From Sorex araneus (lineage: Eukaryota; Chordata; Mammalia; Eulipotyphla; Soricidae), in contig NC_073305.1 of assembly GCF_027595985.1 (NCBI RefSeq), positions 81,400,474 through 81,464,473 of the forward strand: a DNA stretch of 64,000 bases, read 5' to 3'. Numbering within the stretch: the stretch's first letter is position 1; the number at the start of each line of letters is the position of its first letter. Made by a program: the position numbers and the translations under genes. Under the pieces are notes generated by a model. That model searched no databases, was not told where the DNA came from, and saw only the letters and a program-made list of their open reading frames with translations. Shown one piece after another: positions 1-12,700 of this stretch.

Positions 1-490
1 GCACTCATCTATGGTATATAGAATAACAGAGTGGGAGACTAACACCCAAGAACTGTAGAAATAAGTACCAGGAGGTTGACTCCATGGCTTCGAGGATGGC
101 CTCACGTTCCGGGGTAAGGTCAACTCAGAGAAGCGATCACCAACTACATTGTAGTCGAAGGCCATGTGGGGGAAGGGAGTTGCGGGCTGAATGAGGGCTA
201 GAGACTGAGCACAGCGGCCACTCAACACCTTTATTGCAAACCACAACAGCTAATTAGAGAGAGAAAACAGAAGGGAATGCCTTGCCACAGTGGCAGGGTG
301 GGGTGGGGGGGAGATGGGATTGGGGAGGGTGGGAGGGACACTGGGTTTACGGGTGGTGGAGAATGGGCACTGGTGAAGGGATGGGTTCCCGAACTTTGTA
401 TGAGGGAAGTATAAGCACAAAAGTGTATAAATCTGTAACTGTACCCTCACGGTGATTCTCTAATTAAAAATAAATAAATTAAAAAAAAAT
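1..490 (+). repeat. L1 3' end (5' part cut by window edge)
   Basis: The G-rich tract (GGGTGGGGGGGAGATGGGA region), GTATGAGGGAAGTATAAGC and an A-rich end after CCCTCACGGTGATTC form the 3' end of a LINE-1. Same family as 27843-28281 and 49813-50238 in opposite orientation. Confidence 0.7.
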
Positions 491-535
491 GATTGCTTTA
501 CTAAAAGTCCCTTTTACTTATGCTTAATTAAATAT

Positions 536-785
536 CACTGTATCACTGTCATCCCATTGCTCATCGATTTGCTTGAGCGGGCACCAGTAACGTCTCCATT
601 GTGAGACTTGTTGTTATTGTTTTTGGCATATCAAATATGCCATTTGTAGCTAGCTTGCCAGGCTCTACTGTGCGGGTGAGATACTCTCGGTTGCTTGCCA
701 GCTCTCCGAGAGGGACGGAGGAATTGAACCTGGGTCAGCCACATGCAAGACAAATACTCTACCCACTGTGCTATTGCTCCAGCCC
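536..785 (-). repeat. SOR-like SINE, ACAGTG-tail family, full length
   Basis: Reverse copy from CACTGTATCACTGTCATCCC to GCTCCAGCCC, flanked by the direct repeat TAATTAAATAT at 525-535 and 786-796. It ends 36 nt before the MEP1A exon at 822. Confidence 0.88.
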
Positions 786-821
786 TAATTAAATATATAT
801 TTATTTCTAATCCACATCCAG

Positions 822-862
822 CTGCTGGTTTGGACCTCTTTCAAGGAGACATATTCCTGAAT
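822..862 (+). CDS. MEP1A: MEP1A exon: propeptide end ([10 protein letters not shown])
   Basis: 41-nt exon after acceptor TCCACATCCAG and before donor GTGAGT. It reads (g)ct-gct-ggt, giving [14 protein letters not shown], and ends in phase 0. It belongs to the propeptide-to-protease boundary of meprin. The pyrimidine tract is weak, and a SINE ends 36 nt upstream. Confidence 0.9.
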
Positions 863-2242
863 GTGAGTATCTCCCATGGACTGTCTGCTATGTTCCCAAA
901 GACGGTTGGTTGGTTAGCCCACAGAATTCTGAGTCTTTGTTCTACGACCAGCCCTTGGTCGAGCACCTTGGAGGTGATAAAAGAATCTAATCCATAATCT
1001 GTATCTCCATACATTTCCACTCTAGTTGTGATGAGAAAAACTGATGAAAGAAATAGTACACACTACTGAGTCTGTAGTAATTACTCTGCTTATCCGTCCT
1101 AGTAAGTGCGGAATGAAAGAAAAGGCGATGCATCAATATGCTTAGAGCAGCTGTCTTAATCTGGGGGAACTGCAGTACTTCCTTATCCTGTGCTTATTTT
1201 CACTGAGTTTTCTAAATTATTTACTATAGGCTTTTGTCACATTTATAATCAAGGAACAAATACTACTCAACTGTCTGAATTGGGAGACAGATTGAGATGT
1301 GAAGAGTTAGTGAAGGAAGAGGTCAAAGAGTTCTCAAGAATTGACCTCAGCCACTTTTGTCTTTGTTTTTACAGAAATCCAGAAATGGCCTAAGAGACCC
1401 CAGTACCAGGTGGAAGTTCCCCATTCCTTACATTCTGGCTGACAATCTGGGTAATATTCATTGTTCTTAATTATGAGCTTGGAGTTTTTTTTCCTCTCCC
1501 TTTATCCTTCCTTCTGTTCATCATTTTTAGATTGAAAATAAGCACCAATGTTTAAGGGGACTTGTAAATCCTGGAAACTCATGATCTTATGGAATAAAGA
1601 AACCAGTGCTGCTAAACTGAGATAGAACATATAAAGAGAATTAGTTTTGTTTGCTTGTTTTGTTTTGACGCCACACCCAACAATGACTAGGGGTTACTCC
1701 TGGTTCTGCACTCGGTAATCACTCCTGGTGGTGCTTGGGGGAGCCATGTAGGATGCCACAGATAGTACCTGGGCTGACTGCATGCAAGGCCAGCACCTTA
1801 CAGGCTGTACTATCTCTCTAGTTCCCAGTAACATTAGTTTGTTTTTTTTTTAATGAAGTACATATTAGCATGTTGGTAAAACTGTAGCACTGTAGCACTG
1901 TCCTCTCATTGTCATCGATTTGCTTGAGCAGGCACCAGTAACGTCTCCATTGTGAGACTTGTTGTTACTGCTTTTGGCATATTGAATACACCATGGAGAG
2001 CTTGCCAGGCTCTGCTGTGAGGGCGGGATACTCTCAGTAGCTTTCCAGGCTCTCCAAGAGGGGCGGAGAAATCGAGCCTGGGTCGGCTGCGTGCAAAGCA
2101 AATGCCCTACCCACTGTGCTATTGTTCCAGTCAGGACTACCAAAATGAAAAATATGTTGAAATATGGTATTGTACTCATATGAAAAATTTTCACTTGCTT
2201 ATTTTCTTTGTGTGTGTGTATGTACACATGTGTGTATGAGAG

Positions 2243-2306
<64 letters not shown>

Positions 2307-3743
2307 AGTGCTAATCAGACCAGCTGTTCTATGCCGGGTGTTGAGCATGTGGTTCAGGATTATCTCTAGGGTGATGTTTCAGGGGAACAGAAACATGTCC
2401 CAGGGTTACTTCTTGGGCTTCTCTAGGGTGATGTTTCAGAAAACGTTGTTGTGTCAGGAATTAACCCAAGGTTGGTAACCTTCTAAGTATTAGCCTTAAC
2501 TCCTATACCTACCATCTTTAGGTAGTATCTTTTGGTGAATATAAATACAGTATAAGGATTCTATTTTCAGCATAGTAGTTTCTGTTTTTACAAAACAAAT
2601 ATAATTTGGAGGGGGTATTGTTTTCATGGGTTCAGGATTATATTCATCTGTATTCAGCACATACATCTAGCTTTGTGCTCAGGGATCTATCCTGATGGTG
2701 CACTAAACTATTTGGGGTTCTGGGGATTAAACCTGGGTCAACTGCTTACAAAACAATTTCCCTACCTGTTAGATTGTCTCTCCAGCCTAAAAACATAACT
2801 AAGCTTTGAGAAACAGAAGTCTATATTTTATCTGCTTATAATTTTTGTCCATCTAAATTAGCAATTTTTACTCTTGTTATCTCAAGAAAATATACTGGAA
2901 ATTCATAATTTGACCATTATTAGAATTAATCAGTGGAAATAGATGGGTATTGGAAATCACATGTGGGCACTGGTTGGCCCTACACAATTGCCTGAGAGTG
3001 CAATAACACGCATGACCCTTGTGAGACATTCTCCAAAGAGAGAGGAAGATTGAAGAGGAGAAAGGAAGTTAGGACAAGGTTTCTCAATCTTGCTGAGCTG
3101 TGAGGTTGCTCCCACTCTCAGGAAATCTAGATTATGTCTCAACGTTCTTCATCACTATTATGATTGCTACCTCCAATCCCTTTCTGGTGAAAACCTATGT
3201 ATTAACCATGTAACTGCTTTTGTCTCAGCTAATTTCCTTCAAATCAATAGTTTTATTTCCCCCAACATTTGTCAGCACACTTAGACATTTATAGAACATC
3301 ATATTTATAGGAGCATTTTGTAAGAAACATTAACAGTTTAAGAAGGTACTGGTGGAGATACAAAACAATGGGTAAGGCTGACCCAGATTTGATCTCTGTA
3401 CCACATATGGTCCCCCAGACCTCACCAGGAGTGACCCTTGAGCACAGGGCTAGAAATAAACCCTGGGTACAGCTGGGTGTGGCCAAATAACCACTGTATT
3501 ACTGTCACCCTGTTATTCATCGATTTGCTTGAGCAGGCACCAGTAATGTCTCCACTATGAGACTTATTGTTACTACTTTTGGCATGTCGAATACGCCATG
3601 AGTAGCTTGCCAGGCTCTGCTGTGTGAGCGGGATACTCTCAGTAGCTTGTCAGGATCTCTGAGAGGGATGGAGAAATCAAACCTGGGTTGGCTGCATGCA
3701 AAGCAAATGCCCTACCCGCTGTGCCATTGCTCCAGCCCAGCCA

Positions 3744-3781
<38 letters not shown>

Positions 3782-6700
3782 TGATGATGAAATAATAATA
3801 GAGACAATAAAAAGACAATATGGGGGAATTTTCCCCTTGTTTATCTGTCTACCTTTTCTACCTGCCTCTTACAAGGATGCTGACATAACAAATCTCTATC
3901 ATATGCCAGCATGGTACCTTCGCCTTTGATATTTCATTTAAGTTTCTTCATACCCCTGTGGAGTATAATATATCATAATATATAATATAATATATCAGTG
4001 CTTCCTAAACTTCAACATACTACAGGGTCACCTGAATCTTGTTAAGATACAAAGTAAGTCAGGGACGGTACCTAGATTCTACCTGTCTTAACGGCCCCCG
4101 GATGATTCTGGTGCTGTAGTTCTGTAAGCCATACCTTGAGTACTATGATCTATCTTTTCTGCAAGGAGGGTGACAAATTAATAAAAATAGGTGACCTGAA
4201 ATAAGGTAGCAGCAGTAAAGATAGAGTAGAGCTCAAGTAGCAACTCCTAAGAATAACCTTCCTTTTCCCTAAAGGTCTTTCAGAGAAACAGGGTAAAAAA
4301 CCATATGTATTTTAAAAAATACCATATGTACTTCTGAACTTAGAACCTGTAGATTTCTCTGTGCTCTGTTTTCTTTCTCTGACAACCTTTTAAGTCTGGG
4401 ACAGGGTACATCATTTTTTTCTCTCCAAGAGAAATTGATGCTTAATCAATGTATACAGAAGACAGAAATGACTCATAGTCACTTCTATCTTCTGTTCTGC
4501 AATGTGTTTTTCTCCCGAGGCAACACACTCAGAATCTCTGCTTTCAGGAAAAAAAGTAGAAAGAAAGGAAAAAATAAAGTTATTTTGTGATTTTGTTCAG
4601 TTGCATACGCAAGTATGCATTCTTATTTTATTTTTATATTATATTTATATTTATATTTATATTTAAATTATGCTCTCAGTGTTTATTTCTGCAAGCAATT
4701 CTTTATTTTCCAAGGAAACTGTGTACTATCAGAATATCTTTAAGTATCTCTGTGAATTTCATATGGTGACATAGTTTCTTTCTAATCTGTACTATTATTT
4801 ACTATCAAAATAATCAATATAGATATTTTCACTGATTTCTGCAGACCTGAATGCCAAAGGAGCTATTCTCTATGCCTTTGAAATGTTTCGCCTCAAATCC
4901 TGTGTGGACTTCAAGCCCTATGAAGGAGAGAGTACATATATCATCTTCCAGAAGTTTGATGGGTTTGTATAAAATTTTTCAGTGTGAAAATTATAATCTT
5001 TTATTTTATATAAAGTGATGTATCTTTAAAAGGCTAAAATAAGAAACTGGAAAGAAACAAAAAACAAAATCAAATCTTTCCTGTGAATTTTAAAGTCTCA
5101 ATTTTTAGTTATGATGTAGAAAATGGACTATTTGGCTACTTTCAACTTCCAAGAATGCCTAGCTCAATTCTTTTCCTAGGTTTTGGTAATATTTTAAATC
5201 ATAGTATTTTAAAGTCAGGTTTACTCATGTGAACTTACCCTTTTAATTGTGACATTTCTAGATATAGTACTCTGCTGGCTTGACCTCTTTAGATGTTCTA
5301 GATATAAATTTGCTGGAGCGATAGCACAGCGGGTAGGGTGTTTGCCTTGCATGCGGCTGACCCGGGCCAACCTAGGTTTGATTCCTCTGGCTCTCTAGGG
5401 GAGCCCTCAAGCTACTGAGAGTGTCTCGTCTGCATAGCAGAACCTGGCAAGCAACCCGTGGTGTATTTGATATACCAAAAACAGTAACAACAACACTCAC
5501 AATGGAGACATTACTGGTGCCGGCTCAAGCAAATCCATGAGCAACGGGATGACAGTGATCAAATAGTGTGGTCTGTCAAGAAGAAAGACCCCTTTCTTCA
5601 GTGAATTCATGTCATTCACGGTGGTCTGGCAGAGGCTGAGAAACAATTGTGAATGTGAATATTTTCAGAAAAACTACTCTGGATATGTGATTTATCACTT
5701 GTTGTTCCAGAGGTCTTATAAATGAATATAAACGATATTCTTATAATTGATGAGCAACAGGATGACAGTAACAGTAACAGTAACTTAATATAAACAATAG
5801 AGGTTCTCTGCTTTAGAGTTCTTCATCTTATCTTTCAGCAACATCTGAGCTTCAAGGAAGTACAAAAGTCTTATTCAATCAAATATTTTAAGAAAAAATA
5901 TTTTCTGAATATGTTTCATATAAGTTTTTAAAAAGACAGAAACAAAATAATTCTTTCTTCAAAAAATAAAACAAAACAAGTATGATTACTTTTAAAACTT
6001 CCCCCAGCCAAATCCTCTTGGTTTCTCTACAGTTTTTAACTTAGTCCTTAGATAGCTAACAGGTCACGTAGTTATAAGGACATTCTTTGTCATCTGAATT
6101 CAGGGGATTCTTACAACATGTGACAGGTAGGTTGACAGGGAGGTGTCTTATTACATTAAATCAGGGAGGATAATAGGGATGAAGGAGATAGAGGTAAGGG
6201 ATTAGCCCCAAGAATCATCACAGTCTTTCTAGCCCAGTTCATCTGAAGTTGGTGATTAATTATTTTAATATTAATGGTTAATGGTTTTTAATATTACCTT
6301 TTGGAAAGGTAATATTAAAGATTCACAGAGTGTCAAAATTATATTGTTTCTTCAATTCATTCCTTTCTAATAAATGCTATGTGCACCCGTTGGATGGTGC
6401 ATATTTTGCAAGTAAAGTGTAATTTGGTAAAGAAATTCTACTGTCTGAAAGGCAATTGACCATGGTGATTTTTCTGTAACACAGTAAATTTAGTAAACAT
6501 TGTATATCCTAAAATGGTGAATTTTATAGTATGCAAATTATAACATAAAGTTGTTGGAAAATTTATTTCATAGAGAAACCTGCAGTCCATTGATGGCATT
6601 TCAAATTACCAGGGGATCTTTTATTGAGAATTGATTAGAAAGACAGACAGGAGATGATGAGTGGAATTGGGTATATTAATAGAGGTCAAAAGTAGGATTT

Positions 6701-9700
6701 ATGAGGAAAGAAAAAAATGTTGTAGCTACAAAAACAAAAGGTTACACCATGAGGAATTTAAAATGTCTGTTACTGGTTCCTGAGTTGACTGTTTTCTGCG
6801 AGAAAGTTATGTGTCCTCCTTGCCCAAAAATCCTCAGAAATTTGTTAGATAGTCTGCTTTATATTGCTACAGATGGTTTTGCATCTGAAGACACTGAGTT
6901 AACTAGCTTTTTTAAGATGTTCTCTTTTTTTTTAATGATCATAACATTTATAACTACTCATTATATATGGTGAAATAGAAAACTTAAAAATTCATTAGGG
7001 CACAAAGATAAAAATGTAATCAGCCTCAGCCACCATTCAAAAACAACTTATTTTTTAAAAAATATAAAGAGTTGTTTTTCTCTTTGGAAAGGCCTATGGG
7101 TTTGTGAAGGTGAGGGGAAAAATGCTCATTTCTAATTCTATCTAGTGCATTACCAGGTTTAACTTATTTCAATGTATTTATTTTTATAATGAGCACTTAT
7201 TTTATAGTGTTATACGCCTGCATAACATTCGCTTCAGAGAATATTCCATTTTTTGTTAATGGGGAGGGTCTCCTCTGTAGTGTTGCAGGGCCTGAGGGCC
7301 TCTCCCGGCAGTATCTGTCCTGGTTATGTGGGCCTAATCTTTACGATTAGGTGCTCAGACTTGTTCAAACAGTGTTTTGGGGGACTCTGGCATCTCCTGG
7401 GGTCACATGAACCAGCCCATCATATTCAAGGGTGTCCCCATACAAGTAATGATTTCCAACTTTTGGAGCTATCTCTCCTATTCCAATGTTCCCTTTGGGG
7501 GTGGAAGTTGGGAACTCCCCCAGCTGTGCTGGGTCTGGACTTAGTTCTGACCTCCTGACGGAGTTTAGGGTTAACTCCTAGCGGTGCTCTGTACCATATA
7601 TGGTTCTGGGCATCAACCAGGGTTGGTTGTGTACAAGGTAGGCAACTTAGCCACTGTACTATCTCTCTAGGCCCAGAAATGTTTCCTTCTATAACCAGTT
7701 CTCTATCATCGAATCATTAGCATATGAAAATATTACTATTATCTTCTTTTAAAAATCAAGCCTAACTTTCTTCTAATTTTTTTGCTTTGGAATCTGATTA
7801 ATCACACTCACACGAACATTTTATATGTGAATATTTCTTTCTTCCCTTTGAAGGTGCTGGTCTGAGGTTGGTGACCAACACGTAGGACAGAATCTTTCCA
7901 TTGGAGCGGGCTGTGACTATAAAGCCATCATCCAACACGAGATCCTTCATGCTCTGGGATTTTACCATGAACAGTCAAGGACTGACCGAGATGACTATGT
8001 GGACATCTGGTGGGATGAAATTGAGGAAGGTGGGTATGAATCCAAGGGGGTTGGGTGGGGTTTGCTATTTCCATATCACTTGCTGAGACAAATTCTAGCA
8101 TGGTCAGGCCAAATCTGATATGGATGGGAGCTTGGAGTCTTTAGTGAGGAAATTAGACTATAAATTCTATGAATTTCCCAACATGATCACAACCAAACCC
8201 AGATAAATGTCCCAGGAAATGGTTTAATTAGAGTCTAACTAAAAGTTAATCAGAAAGTTTTGCTCTTATTTAGTGTTTTCCTTGAAAAATATATCTAAAA
8301 TTCTATTTTCTGTCATGGTGGATAAAGTAAACTAAGTCTCTGAGGCTGGTTTCCTGATATGAAATCTTATGTGTTCCAAGGAGACCACATGATGTTTAGC
8401 TGACTATATGGTGTCCTACAACATACTAGTTTTTCTAGTGAAATGATTGGGTTTTAGTTGTAAAAGACAAATGAAACTTCAACGTGTTAGAAATGTGTAA
8501 GCTATTAGTACACATGAATCCTTGAAAGAAATACTGTTTTGTAATTGCTGCTATTATTTAGATTTTAATATCACTTATGGATTCATATAATGCAGTGAAT
8601 CTGTAATAATTTTACTTTTAAGGATTAGAAGAACTGATTATAATTTATAATTAAATCTAAATTCCCAAAACATTTCTAATAGAACTTTCTTATTTAGGGT
8701 AAGGTGGATAATGGCTCTCATATGAGATAATGTAAGAATGACGCATCATGCCAAAAATCACTTTTGGGTATTTAGATTTGTGTCTATCCTAGTATTTCAC
8801 TTTTCTTTATTTTTCTGACTATGTAATCCTAGGTGGAGAAAAGGAAACTGTGTATCACAAATGCCTAATGTATTAGCAGAATTTTATACACACAACACAC
8901 ACACACATACACATGCACTTTAGCTAGAGCCAAATAATTCTTCTTTGTCTCCAAGACTGGAGAATTATAGAAAGTATAGAATTGAAATAGCAATCAATCT
9001 TCAGGTATCCACCTCTGAGGGCAATTGTGCTATAACTGGGATTGTAAAGAAGAAAGGAATATAGCATGATCATAGGTCAAAGGACTACTTCTCTCCCTTC
9101 TAAGACTCAGAGCACTATTAAACTTTGGATTTCTTTTGAGTCCAATTTTTTAGATTCATGGACATATACTGAAATGAAATTCACATCTCAAATCTTAAAG
9201 AGCACAATGTTGAATGATTTTTTAAATGATTTTAGGTCAGAAGAGGCCCTACTCTTAAAAGGACTAGCACATTTCTCTGGGTAGCTAGCAGGCTTGCTAA
9301 GTTCTGAATTGAATGTGAGATGCTCACTGTGTTTGTTCATCTCATCTCCTATCTATATTTTCATCTGGTATCATTTTATATATCTAAATTGCCTGCATTG
9401 AAGAACTTTTCTTAAAGTAGATAACAACCAGTGACAGCATAAAGCAATATGATTTAAAAGGATTATTGCTCAGGGCAATGTATAACTTTTATTGCATCTC
9501 AGATTGATGTCAATCTTACTGCATAACCTAAAAATTTGCTGTACTAACAATACAGTTGTATCTCAAATTTATCTCCATTTCTTAAGTCTAAGTTGTGTTT
9601 TCAGAATTTATTCTCTCCCACTAAGGTGTCTGCAAACCACAGCTCATGGACTATTTTCAACTTTATTTTGTCAGTAATACTTTATTGGAACACAGCTATC

Positions 9701-12700
9701 CCTGTCTGTTTACTTATAATCTATATATGCTTTCATGTTACAATGAAAAAGTTGAGTGTTGTGGGAGAGCTGTATGTCTTGCATTGTGAAAGATTTTTTC
9801 TATCTAACCCTTTCTACAAGAGCTTTCTGACTAACCTTTAGTTTACAAATCAGTCTCTTGTAATCTCTGAGTTTTGAGTTCTCTGAAGGCAAGACTATGT
9901 CTGACCTATTCATTGTTGTGGATCACTCGCCCTCCCAAGACAACTGATAGATAGTAGGTGTAAATTTTGCTCTGCCTGAATGGCAATGGCAACCAGACCA
10001 ACTGGCAACTGGATAAAATAACAGCATTCCCAGAATCAAAGATCACCCTGCCCCCTCCATGGACATATGGCCCACCTGGCACCAGCAAGCTACCAGGCTG
10101 CATTTCATGCTTCCTCACATCAACCCGCTCCAGATAACAGAAGGCCAGACCAAACCCACCAGTTCCACTGGTCTTTGTTCCCTTTTCCTGCCCAAGAAGA
10201 CTTTAAAGCTCCTGTAGTAACTGGTAGTAATAACAAGGAGCTTGAGAAGGAGAACATGAGAATGGAAAGTTAGGCCTGGGAGAGTTATAGACATTCTTAT
10301 TCAATTTTCCCATTCATCCCTAAAAATAAGTCAAAGTCTATTAATTTTTCATTGCTGTAATTAAAGCATAACTTCCTAAGGGCTGGGGGATAAAAAGAAT
10401 GACTTCTGATTTCAGCAGTTCACATTGCATTATATTTTTCTTGAACTCATCTCTGAGATGTTTTCCTTTCTAACTTGGATGGATCACTGTCACTGTATCA
10501 CTGTCATCCCACTGTTTATCAATTTACTCAAGTGAGCAACCAGGCCACTTTCTAACTTGGATAGAAAACTAAATTTTATTCTTATTTTATTCTTCTCTTC
10601 TTGAAGCTGTTCTTGGAGCAAAACAATGCACACACCTTGATTTACAGGCACCCCTTTTTTTTGGCCCCCGTTTATCTGTCCCTCAGCCCTCAGATATCTG
10701 TTTTGTTGCTCTGGGAGAGCTAGCCAGGTACAACTCTTTAGAGCTAGGTGCTTGAATATTAACAAGAGCCTGGCAAGCTACCCGTGGCATATTTGATATG
10801 CCAAAAACAGTAACAAGTCTCACAATGGAGACATTACTGGTGCCTGCTGGAGAAAATTGATGAGCAACAGGGCGACCGTGCTACAGTGCAGTGCTACTAA
10901 TCACTGTATTACTGTCATCCCATTGCTCATCGATTTGCTCGAGCGGGCATCAGTAATGCCTCCATTGTGAGACTTGTTGTTACTGTTTTTGGCATATTTA
11001 GTACACCACGGGTAGCTTGCCAGGCTCTGCCATGTGGGCGAGATACTCTCGGTAGCTTGCCAGGCTCTCCAAGAGGGGTGGAGGACGTGCAAGGCAAACG
11101 CCCTACCTACCCTCTGTGCTATTGTTCCAGCCCAGTGCTACTAATACTGAATGTTTTTTCTGAATTCAAAAACTTATTTTCCTGTAATTTGGAATAAGTG
11201 CCTCCAATGTGATATTTTATCTTCTCTTTCTAAACCTTCATATACATACATTTATGTAGATAAAAATTAATCTTTGATGAAATAATATCTAATAATTTAT
11301 ATATGTAAATACACATTCAGTGTAATTTGCCATTCTGTATTTATTATTATATGCTGAAAACAGTAACAATAATGGGCCTCATTCCCTTGACCCTGAACTC
11401 CACAAGGATGAATGGAGACGTTACTGGTGCCTGCTCGAACAAATTGATGAGCAACGGGACGATAGTGCTACAGCGATACAGTGATATTTATTATGACAAT
11501 TTATTACTATTGTATAATGTATTTATATAATATTATTTTTATAAATAATGATATTTTTATTTCATGTGCATTTTACTATTAAACTTTTCATTTTTAACAC
11601 TGCCAAATAATATAATTATACTTTAATATTAGCATTACTATATTATTATAATCATATTTTTACATTTTGGGGTTTCTGCTTGAGTTTTTTTCAAAGAAGG
11701 CAAGATGGGGAAAGTGATAAAACTGAACAGGAGCTGTGGATTCTCTCCTGACAGGTCGTGGCCACAACTTTAACGTCTATGATGATAAGATGATCACAGA
11801 CCTCAACACACCTTACGACTATGAGTCTTTGATGCACTATGAACCTTTCTCATTTAACAAGAATGAAAGTGTCCCGACCATCACGACCAAGATCCCCGCG
11901 TTTAATACTATTATCGGGCAACGCCTGGATTTCAGTCCCGTTGATTTGGAGCGGCTAAACCGAATGTATAATTGCAGTGAGTACTCTGGATCTTAACATT
12001 GAGGAAAGGAAACTCAACAGAATCTTCTGTCCTATAAGTTTTTCAATTATTGTTTTTTATCCTTTTATGCTCTAGCTAAGGCAAATTGACAAACTAGGTA
12101 ACATTAATCTCTCCACCACTTCAAGCAATTATATTATCTACTTCACAAGATAGCTATGAAAATTGACTATGGGGTTGTGTTTTGTAACGTCCAACTATTG
12201 GACCAACGTGTGAATCTTTAATTGTCAAACTTCCTTAGCTTTCTTTTGAAGATGCATCATTATGTAAAGCTCAAAGAGAAAGGATGACCTGAAAGTATTA
12301 TGTAACCTGAAAAATTCAATGCAAATTTTGTTGCTCCTAGAATCACCTGACTCTCTGAGATGAGATGTTTTCTTAGATAATCCCAGTGTCTTCAGAGACA
12401 TATTCTTTAATTTTATTCAACATATGCATACATAAAGCCTACTAAGTACAAAGTCCAGCACTATAGGTACCTCATTATTGAACTACAGGAATATTTTTTA
12501 TTTACATAGTAATTTCCAACAATGCACATTTTTACCAACTTGAACTTGTGGGGTGGGGATGGGTATATTTATGTTGAAAAATTCTAATATCTAGGAGATG
12601 GTAAGAAGAAAAGAACAAAAACCATGAATATTTAATTTTATTTCTTTTTTTTTTCTGTTTGTTTATTTTTGGGCCATACCTGGTAGTGCTCAGGAACCTC

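Noticed and set aside
2164..2478. Open frame of 104 codons on + strand
   Set aside because: It runs through the (AG)n microsatellite, giving an RERERE repeat, with no domain or splice support.
5311..5400. tRNA gene from A- and B-box-like motifs
   Set aside because: The motifs belong to the tRNA-derived SINE head. The sequence does not fold as a tRNA and recurs dozens of times.
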